This document shows, in pieces, positions 37,327-43,309 of a stretch of DNA of 43,309 bases (position 1 is its first letter; each line of letters opens with the position of its first letter). Made by a program: the position numbers and the translations under genes. The stretch comes from an uncultured Clostridia bacterium. Lineage in GTDB: Bacteria > Bacillota > Clostridia > Oscillospirales > Oscillospiraceae. The notes beneath the pieces were generated by a model that saw nothing but the letters and a program-made list of their open reading frames with translations, searched no databases and was not told the origin of the DNA. The stretch spans positions 1 to 43,309 of the forward strand of contig CALCRH010000179.1 of NCBI GenBank assembly GCA_937894515.1. Reading direction: 5' to 3'.

Positions 37327-38902
37327 TGCTCATCGCCTCCTGCACATTGATTGCGTAGATCACGCTGGACGGGACGGACAGTTTTTCCTCGTTGACAAAG
37401 GTGATGCTTCCGCCGGGTTCCACGGAGATGTAGGTTGGCACATCAGTCCCAAGAACCTCAATCACATTGCCGTCAGAATCCTTGCTGACAATCCCGGTCG
37501 GAGTAGACGAAATCTCGCTTCCGGCATCATACTGAGGTCTTGCTTCTGCGATGCGCTCCAGTTCGGCGATTCGCGGGTCAGAGGTGCTGGTCGGTTCATT
37601 GCCTTCGCCATAGATAGCTGTTAAGTCGATAGCGCAAACTCTTGCTGTCATCTCGTAAGAACCAACGAAACTAATCGGGAAACCGTAATCAAAAAGTCTA
37701 CCGCCGCTCGTAGCTGTTGCTATCGTTGTGAATTTTGCTCCAGATGTCGCAAACGCTGGCTGCATATTCGCGTCAACTTTTCCGCCAGTCCCAAACCTAA
37801 ACGCGGGAGGCGAACCGCTTGTCTTTTCGTAAGATGCTGCGATGATGTTCATGCAGATGAGCAATTTATGGTCTGCCGAAGCTGCATTGGTGATAGTAAT
37901 CTGCTGTCTGTTTGACCCATAAAACTTAAAAGTAATAGTTCCATCATCATTAAGAGAACCGCATGATGCTCCGTATCTCCAGAATGTCTCCGCTCCAACA
38001 AGCTGATTCCACCGCATTGTTTTGCCGCCGATGCTTGTAAGAGACGCATACGGCAGCGCACCCGCCGGGACGGTTTTGATATAAGCCTCGGTATCGTCCA
38101 CCTGCTCACGGTAGAGCTTGCCCTGCGCGGCTGCTTCCAGATTGGCAAGGCGAATGTCCTGCGTTGCGTTGGTCTTGACCGCCTGTGCAAGCTGCGCTCG
38201 TTCCTCCGGGGTCATGCCGCCCTCACCAGGCTCACCCTGCGGCCCCGGAGGCCCGGCAGGCCCCGGCTCACCCTGCGGACCGACAGGCCCGGTTTCACCG
38301 GCAGGGCCGACAGGCCCCGGCTCCCCGCGCTCGCCCCTGGGCCCCTGCTCACCACGCGGGCCGGTGCGTCCCTCCGGGCCGCGGTACGCCGTGATGCTGT
38401 AGGCCGATCCGTCGTCCAGCTCCACGCTGTAGATGGCGTTGCCGTCGCTGTCCGTGCGGATATAAGCAATGTTGCTGATGCCGATTCCGTGCTCGCCGCG
38501 CTGACCGGATGGGCCGGTCTCGCCGCGGGGGCCGGTCTGGCCGGTCGCACCCCTGGGGCCGACGGCACCGGTCTCACCGGTCTCGCCCCGCTCCCCGCGC
38601 TCGCCGCGGTCGCCCTTGGGCCCAACAGGGCCAGCAGGCCCGCGGTTTGCCGTGAACTCATGGCTCGTTCCGTCGCTCAGGTTCACGTTGTATACGGCGT
38701 TGCCCTCCGCATCCGTCCGCGCATAGGTCACGGAAACGATATCAATGCCGTCGTCGCCGACCACCTTGCCGATGTCCTCTGTGGTTCCGTCGGACAGCGT
38801 AAACACCAGGTGCCCGTTGTCGTCGATCTCCGCATTTCGCAGGCCGCGGGAGATCGTTCCGTTCAGCCGCGCCTGCAGCGTTTTCAGTTTTGCTTCAATC
38901 AT
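37319..38902 (-). CDS. collagen-like tail fibre / receptor-binding protein
   Basis: 527 residues. N-terminus coiled coil (IEAKLKTLQARLNGTISRGL), a first 35-residue module (GIDIVSVTYARTDAEGNAVY), collagen Gly-X-Y repeats (about 88-140), a second copy of the module (GIGISNIAYIRTDSDGNAIY), a second collagen stretch (about 175-230), then a helical joint and a 290-residue C-terminal head (TMRWNQLVGAETFWRYGASC). The C-terminal half (37320-38050) is clearly more AT-rich than the collagen part, suggesting exchange of the receptor-binding head. It should form a trimeric fibre. Confidence 0.85.
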   Translation of the reverse strand: MIEAKLKTLQARLNGTISRGLRNAEIDDNGHLVFTLSDGTTEDIGKVVGDDGIDIVSVTYARTDAEGNAVYNVNLSDGTSHEFTANRGPAGPVGPKGDRGERGERGETGETGAVGPRGATGQTGPRGETGPSGQRGEHGIGISNIAYIRTDSDGNAIYSVELDDGSAYSITAYRGPEGRTGPRGEQGPRGERGEPGPVGPAGETGPVGPQGEPGPAGPPGPQGEPGEGGMTPEERAQLAQAVKTNATQDIRLANLEAAAQGKLYREQVDDTEAYIKTVPAGALPYASLTSIGGKTMRWNQLVGAETFWRYGASCGSLNDDGTITFKFYGSNRQQITITNAASADHKLLICMNIIAASYEKTSGSPPAFRFGTGGKVDANMQPAFATSGAKFTTIATATSGGRLFDYGFPISFVGSYEMTARVCAIDLTAIYGEGNEPTSTSDPRIAELERIAEARPQYDAGSEISSTPTGIVSKDSDGNVIEVLGTDVPTYISVEPGGSITFVNEEKLSVPSSVIYAINVQEAMSNE

Positions 38903-39246
38903 TCCACTACCACCTTATTATCATTCGCAAATGTCGTCCGTTCCTGACCACGGAAAAGCACATCATAGCTGTAGATTCCCTTCGGGAACAGCGCCGTTAC
39001 CTCGCTGTTGAAAACCATCGTCACGCTGTTGTCCACAATGTGATCAAACCGGAACTCCTTCACCACATGGTTGCTGCGATCCCGGAACACAATGCTCACG
39101 GTGTCGCTGTCCGTGATGCTGTAGGCGGCGCCGTCCTGGTCGTCGATGTCCAGCTCCAGCTGCAGCCGGAAGGTATCGCCTTCGTACCATCGGATCACGC
39201 CGTTCACGATGCGGGGGCTTGCCTCCGCATTCGGTATATTGTTCAT
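38899..39246 (-). CDS. BppU-like baseplate/fibre adaptor
   Basis: 115 residues from ATG 39246 with GAGAGGAGGCGAGACA upstream; it overlaps the fibre ATG by 4 bases. RWYEGDTFRLQLELDIDDQD, TVSIVFRDRSNHVVKEF and FPKGIYSYDVLFRG are the beta-strand pattern of BppU N-terminal domains, which attach fibres to the virion. Coupling to the collagen-like fibre gene supports this. Confidence 0.75.
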   Translation of the reverse strand: MNNIPNAEASPRIVNGVIRWYEGDTFRLQLELDIDDQDGAAYSITDSDTVSIVFRDRSNHVVKEFRFDHIVDNSVTMVFNSEVTALFPKGIYSYDVLFRGQERTTFANDNKVVVE

Positions 39247-39280
39247 TGTCTCGCCTCCTCTCAGACCATAATACACAGAC

Positions 39281-39306
39281 GGGGGTGGGTTCTCTATCCC
39301 ACCCCC
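39281..39306 (-). terminator. hairpin after the giant gene, no U-run
   Basis: GGGGGTGGG / CCCACCCCC, 9-bp stem, 8-nt loop containing the TCTCTAT motif on the plus strand. It could partly attenuate transcription from the giant gene into the fibre genes, or stabilise mRNA ends. Confidence 0.4.
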
Positions 39307-39319
39307 ATCCTCCGGGTCC

Positions 39320-42300
39320 TTAGTGCTGGCTTGCCTTATAGGCTGCCCAGCTCTTCTTCCAGCCGAAGCTGTTCCAGATGGCCTCTGCCTGTGCATCCGG
39401 GTATCCCTTCAGCACCTCATAGGCCTCCGCCTGCTTGACGTAGTCATTCGCATCGGTGTCCATGCCCCTGAGCATCTCAAAGGCCATGTCCGGCGTGTAT
39501 CCGATCCTTCGCAGGTCCTGGTACTGCTCTTCATACGAATCCTTCGCGTATGATTTCACAAGGTTGTCCTTGCTTGAATCACTCAGAGACGCATCCGTAA
39601 GACCGTCTCTCCAATTGTCCTGTGTGTATTCAACGGATGCGTTTTTCAGGTCCTGCTTTGCGTTGGCCTTCGCCAGCACATCTGCATAGTCTGTCTTGTA
39701 ACCAAGCTGATTCCAGATGTCATTGCGCTCCGCCTGCGTGTAGTTTCCGTTCTCAAGACTGATGACCACCTCTTCCTGGGTCAAATTATTTCCGTCGCTG
39801 TCTTTGGCGTACTTCCACTTTGAAACGATCGATACGGCCTCCTGCTCGTTCTTCGCTTCACCGGAGAGCAGCAGCTTCTCAACAGCCTGGTCTTCAGTCA
39901 TGTATCCGTCCTCAAGCGCATACCGGATTGCGTTCTTTGTACCGGGGTCATAGGTCTTCAGCTTCAGGTCCGGATTATTACCGGCCACGATGGTGTTCCA
40001 GATGGCGATGACGTCCCTGGTGGTATTCGCTGCGGCATAACCGGTCAGCTGAGACAGGGCCTGCAGCGTCTTGTAGATCTTGCCGTAGGTCGTCATCTTG
40101 CCGTTCCAGGTCACGCTGGTGGCCTTCTTCATGGTGCCGTTGTGCAGCTTGTAGGTCTCACGCCAGATCGCCACGGCGTTCGCAATGTTGCTGAGCGCCG
40201 CCAGGCTCATGTCGCCGCGGGAGTTGCCCTTCAGCACGTCGATGAAATCCTTCGCCACGGGGATCTTTCCAACGATGGTCAGATCCTGCCAAAGGTTACC
40301 GTCAAAGATGCCGTCCTCACCGAAGAACGCCTGAGCGAACTTGTCAAGGAATCCTTCGTAATCGTCGTCGTCGCGGAAGGCGTCCACGATGGATTCCACA
40401 ATGGCGGACGCCGCTGCGGAACAGACATAGGTCGTCATCGCCAGGGCGATCTTGCTGCGGTTGGCCCGCCATGCTTCGGTGCGGTTGGTCCTACGCTGGT
40501 CCAGCCGGAACTGGGACGCTGCGTCCATCAGCAGGTTGTAGCTCAGCGTGGGCTCCGCCATGAAGGCGGTGGCCAGCTTCGTCCACTTGGTGCTGCCGCG
40601 CATCATCTCGCTGCGGGTCAGGGTGGAATCCATGACCTGCGTGGCGTAAATCGTCTCGCGGAAGATATCCGCCGTGGCCTGGTTCAGCGCCTCACCGGTG
40701 AGGGAGGGGTTCCGGTCCTTTGCCTCCAGCTTTGCCGCCACCCACAGGCGGCCCCAGGTGACCTGGTCGCCCTTCTCCGCCAGCCACATGGATTTCTCCT
40801 TGATGGTGTCGCCCAGCGTCTCGTCGTGCTCGATCTGGCCGCGCATGCTGCGGGCGATGTCGGTGTCGTAGTAGCCAAGGGATTTCCACACCGCGGTGCC
40901 GGAATACTTCATGGCCTCCTTGTATCCGTTCTTGAAGCGCATCGCGGATGCCAGGTGCTTCGGTTTGATAACGGCCATCGCCCGGACGTAGGACGTTGGC
41001 TGCAGCAGAAACACGCGCAGGTTTGCCGCCACGGCTGCCACCTTGTAGTTGCTGGTGACCGTGTTGATCGCATTACCGCCGCGGTCGCTGGCTTCCTTCA
41101 CGCCGTTGATGTCCTTCAGCAGTGTGCGGAAATACTTCCCGGCCACGGTGCCGAAGGCGCCCTCCATGCTTTTCTTCACGCCGTTGTGGTCGAAGGTACC
41201 GTCACCGTTGGTCACCTTCTCGGTATAGTTGAACCACTTGATGGCGTCCAGCAGCGGCAGGCCCAGGGCATTGAGCTTTGCCATGTCGCTCATGTGGTCC
41301 GCAAAGGTGTCGAAGATGTCGCCGACGATCAGGGCATTGTTGGCCTTGGGGTTCAGACTCTTGCTGGCGCTCAGGTTCAGCAGCCGGAACATGCTGTTTC
41401 CGCCGTCGTCCGTGTCGCTCATGGGTCTTCCGTTGGCGTCGGTGCGGATGGGATAGTAGGCGTCGCCCTCGGTATAGAACTCATAGCCGAAGCGGGCCAT
41501 CGAAATCTCATTGCCCCACCGTGCTCCGGTGGTCATCATGTACTTCTGCAGATTGTTGGCAACTTCCAGCGCCCGGCCCTTGTCCACTTCTGCCAGAGCA
41601 CTCAGGATCTTGCTGATGTCGTTGGCCGTCAGATGGTGGTGCACCACGTCCTGGATGACCTTGCCGCGCTTGCCCTTGATGTTGCCGATCCGGACGCCGC
41701 CTGCCTCGATGTGCTTCATGGCCTGCCCACGCTTCAACAGCATGGCCAGCTCCATCATCTGCGCTGTGCTCATTCGGACCTTGTCGCCGCCCTCCAGCTC
41801 AAAATCATGCAGCTGCTGCTTCCAGTGGCGGACCTCCTCCGGCTTGTACAGACCGTTGGTGAAGTCGATGATCTGAGCGGCGTTGGTGGCCAGCTTCTCC
41901 CAGCCGCGGGTGAATCCGTCGAACAGGGCCTCACCGGCCTTGCCGAAGCGCTTGAAGGCGTAGTACGGTGTGGCGTTGGTCCAGGTCAGATACTTCACGG
42001 CGGAGTTGTTGTCCGCAGCGCTGGCGTTGCCAAGGCTCGCCATATCCTGCATGGACTCCTGTGCCATCGCCGGGATATTCTGATACCTGGCATTGGCCAG
42101 GGTGCGGTTGGCCTGGGTGACCGCCTTCTTGATGTTCTTCAGGAACTTGCTGAAGGCCTCCAGCTGCTCAACGTTCATCTCGTTCAGCGTGTAGGTGCCT
42201 TCCGCCTCCGCCATCACGGAGATCAGGTCACTGAGGAACTCCCGGTTCTCCTCGCTGATGTCCAGATACGCGCCCACGCTGTCGATGTTCTCGTCTCTGC

Positions 42301-43213
42301 CCTCGATCTGTGCCTGCTGCCCGCGGATCATGTCGTTCAGCCGGGTCAGCGTCGCGGCAAACTTCTTGTCCGCTTTGGTGGGCTCGCCGCCGCGCAGCAT
42401 GCGCTTGCTGGAATAGTCAATGCTGCTCAGCAGATCCGCCAGCGGCGCCTTCAGCACCTCCGGTACATGCTCCTTGTCGCTGTTGGTCAGCAGCCAATCG
42501 GACAGCTCACCGGCGGTCTTCACGATGCGGTCGTGGTACTTTTTCCGGCCTTCCTTATCCGCCTGGTTTTCCTTGTACTGCTTCATCCGATCCCGGTAAT
42601 CCTGTACGATCTTGGCCTCCCGTTCGTCGCGCTTGGCCTTGTACTCAGACAGTTTTCCTTCGTACTTCTCCCGGACGTCTGCTTCCACAATGCCGCGGGA
42701 TTTCTGCAGCACACTTCGCATCACGTCCATGTGCTCTACCCGGAGCACCTCGTCGTTCAGGCGCTTGATGACCGCGAAGGCCAGCGGCACAATGAGGATA
42801 CCCAGGATGCCCATCAGCTTGCCGCCGAGGAAGATGCCGAGGAGGGTGAACAGGGCCGGGATGCCGATGGTCTTATCGACGATCTTCGGCTCGATCACCT
42901 GCCGCACGACGGTGATCACAATATAGAGAACAAGCAGACCGATCCCGCGCCCCCATGTGCCGTTCAGAAACGCAAACAGCGCCCACGGCAGAAGGACGGT
43001 TCCCGTACCGAGAACGGGGAGAACATCGACGATCGCACTGTCGTACCACAGGCTGTCAATATTGATATAGGCGGTTTTTGACAGATCGATGAAATAGGGA
43101 TTCTCCAGCATCTGCATAGAGTAATTGTCAACATCGAAATAGAGAACCACCTGCCCCTTGACGCCAAAAGGCTTGGTGATCTTTCCCAGATAATAGCATT
43201 CTTCTTTTGTCAT
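39320..43213 (-). CDS. giant phage polyvalent protein, 3' part, preceded by fused bacterial fragments
   Basis: 1,297-residue frame. The first ~155 residues are not phage: RimM-like (1-30), an unassigned stretch (31-60) and a membrane region of an AI-2E/YtvI-type transporter (61-155). From about residue 156 (42748) it is phage: coiled coil (EADVREKYEGKLSEYKAKRD), then TVTSNYKVAAVAANLRVFLL and KWTKLATAFMAEPTLSYNLL with the FRLDQRRTNR stretch, typical of LPD38-like ends of giant phage proteins, and a C-terminal repeat region of four EF-hand-like or Q/W repeats (AIRYALEDGYMTEDQAVEKL, IWNSFGWKKSWAAYKASQH end). In a circular map it directly follows the 293-7540 product and is probably its C-terminal part. 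Confidence 0.75.
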   Translation of the reverse strand: MTKEECYYLGKITKPFGVKGQVVLYFDVDNYSMQMLENPYFIDLSKTAYINIDSLWYDSAIVDVLPVLGTGTVLLPWALFAFLNGTWGRGIGLLVLYIVITVVRQVIEPKIVDKTIGIPALFTLLGIFLGGKLMGILGILIVPLAFAVIKRLNDEVLRVEHMDVMRSVLQKSRGIVEADVREKYEGKLSEYKAKRDEREAKIVQDYRDRMKQYKENQADKEGRKKYHDRIVKTAGELSDWLLTNSDKEHVPEVLKAPLADLLSSIDYSSKRMLRGGEPTKADKKFAATLTRLNDMIRGQQAQIEGRDENIDSVGAYLDISEENREFLSDLISVMAEAEGTYTLNEMNVEQLEAFSKFLKNIKKAVTQANRTLANARYQNIPAMAQESMQDMASLGNASAADNNSAVKYLTWTNATPYYAFKRFGKAGEALFDGFTRGWEKLATNAAQIIDFTNGLYKPEEVRHWKQQLHDFELEGGDKVRMSTAQMMELAMLLKRGQAMKHIEAGGVRIGNIKGKRGKVIQDVVHHHLTANDISKILSALAEVDKGRALEVANNLQKYMMTTGARWGNEISMARFGYEFYTEGDAYYPIRTDANGRPMSDTDDGGNSMFRLLNLSASKSLNPKANNALIVGDIFDTFADHMSDMAKLNALGLPLLDAIKWFNYTEKVTNGDGTFDHNGVKKSMEGAFGTVAGKYFRTLLKDINGVKEASDRGGNAINTVTSNYKVAAVAANLRVFLLQPTSYVRAMAVIKPKHLASAMRFKNGYKEAMKYSGTAVWKSLGYYDTDIARSMRGQIEHDETLGDTIKEKSMWLAEKGDQVTWGRLWVAAKLEAKDRNPSLTGEALNQATADIFRETIYATQVMDSTLTRSEMMRGSTKWTKLATAFMAEPTLSYNLLMDAASQFRLDQRRTNRTEAWRANRSKIALAMTTYVCSAAASAIVESIVDAFRDDDDYEGFLDKFAQAFFGEDGIFDGNLWQDLTIVGKIPVAKDFIDVLKGNSRGDMSLAALSNIANAVAIWRETYKLHNGTMKKATSVTWNGKMTTYGKIYKTLQALSQLTGYAAANTTRDVIAIWNTIVAGNNPDLKLKTYDPGTKNAIRYALEDGYMTEDQAVEKLLLSGEAKNEQEAVSIVSKWKYAKDSDGNNLTQEEVVISLENGNYTQAERNDIWNQLGYKTDYADVLAKANAKQDLKNASVEYTQDNWRDGLTDASLSDSSKDNLVKSYAKDSYEEQYQDLRRIGYTPDMAFEMLRGMDTDANDYVKQAEAYEVLKGYPDAQAEAIWNSFGWKKSWAAYKASQH
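42749..43209 (-). other. mosaic of bacterial fragments at the right tip: RimM start, unassigned, AI-2E transporter
   Basis: Translation of the minus strand gives MTKEECYYLGKITKPFGVKG (start of a Bacteroidetes-like RimM ribosome maturation protein), then about 30 residues not recognised, then IVDVLPVLGTGTVLLPWALF through QVIEPKIVDKTIGIPALFTL and PLAFAVIKRLNDE (C-terminal half of a clostridial AI-2E/YtvI-family permease), all in one frame before phage sequence begins. The pieces come from unrelated genes and apparently unrelated bacteria. Confidence 0.7.
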
Positions 43214-43308
43214 ACCCTTGAAAATATCAGCATTTGGATTGACGGCAATGCTTCCGGATTTTCGGCATCAGCAACTGTATGACCGATACTTACATCGCCA
43301 AGACCGGT
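43210..43308 (-). pseudogene. typA/bipA GTPase fragment
   Basis: A frame enters from the right edge and reads TGLGDVSIGHTVADAENPEA followed by LPS, which matches the beta-barrel domain II of the ribosome-associated GTPase TypA/BipA. After about seven further residues it stops at TGA, overlapping the RimM-like ATG, so the match is cut off at about 43240. It is another short foreign segment of the right tip. Confidence 0.6.
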
Positions 43309-43309
43309 A

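Noticed and set aside
1..43309. Mu-like transposable phage with host DNA at both ends
   Set aside because: No DDE transposase or MuB-like gene is present; a tyrosine integrase with attP is.
1..43309. CRISPR array or diversity-generating retroelement
   Set aside because: No regularly spaced repeats and no reverse transcriptase; the fibre gene has no template-like repeat nearby.

Overview
The window is almost entirely one temperate tailed-phage genome from a Firmicutes (probably clostridial gut) host. Genes are tightly packed with AGGAGG-type ribosome-binding sites and many ATGA start/stop overlaps. The gene set is P22-like and podovirus-like: small and large terminase, P22-like portal, a Prp-family cysteine protease, scaffold, N4-gp56-type capsid protein, connector and DNA-stabilisation-like proteins, then giant internal polyvalent proteins. 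There are no tape-measure, tail-tube or sheath genes. Most genes are on the minus strand; only the lysogeny module (about 29.0-32.1 kb) is on the plus strand.

Layout along the minus-strand transcription path: early genes (28.8 to 18.8 kb: Cro-like and excisionase-like DNA-binding proteins, YqaJ exonuclease, RecT, SSB, replication initiator with an internal origin, DnaC-type loader, RusA, small zinc-finger proteins, a radical-SAM protein, HNH nuclease, dUTPase); packaging and head genes (18.6 to 11.2 kb); connector and internal virion proteins (11.2 to 0.6 kb). The series then resumes at the right end of the window (42.7 kb) and runs through the rest of the giant protein, a BppU-like protein, a collagen-like fibre, an XkdX-like protein, a phosphodiester-glycosidase/peptidoglycan-binding protein, holin, endolysin and small accessory genes down to 32.4 kb. 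The plus-strand module holds repressor, Cys-rich protein, ImmA-like protease, second HTH regulator, membrane protein and integrase. It ends at an internal attP that carries the 3' part of a tRNA-Ala(GGC) gene.

Because attP is internal and the gene order closes only if the two ends are joined, the contig represents the excised or circularly permuted phage, opened inside its largest gene. Both tips are foreign: the left tip is a lacZ 3' end plus a truncated P-loop-kinase-like gene (bases 1 to about 640), and the right tip is a mosaic of BipA, RimM and AI-2E-transporter fragments (about 42.75-43.31 kb). These are best read as chimeric joins. The true phage part is about 42.1 kb, and one gene spanning the artificial break would encode a protein of roughly 3,400 residues or more.

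Points of most interest: a phage-borne Prp protease next to a scaffold and capsid protein that both carry Prp-like N-terminal cleavage motifs; face-to-face promoters built on a 29-bp inverted repeat with an operator filling each spacer; an origin with iterons and a palindromic inverted repeat inside the initiator gene; attP with arm-type repeats; a G-quadruplex-prone tract before the terminase genes; and an AT-rich, toxin-like module inside the giant polyvalent protein.
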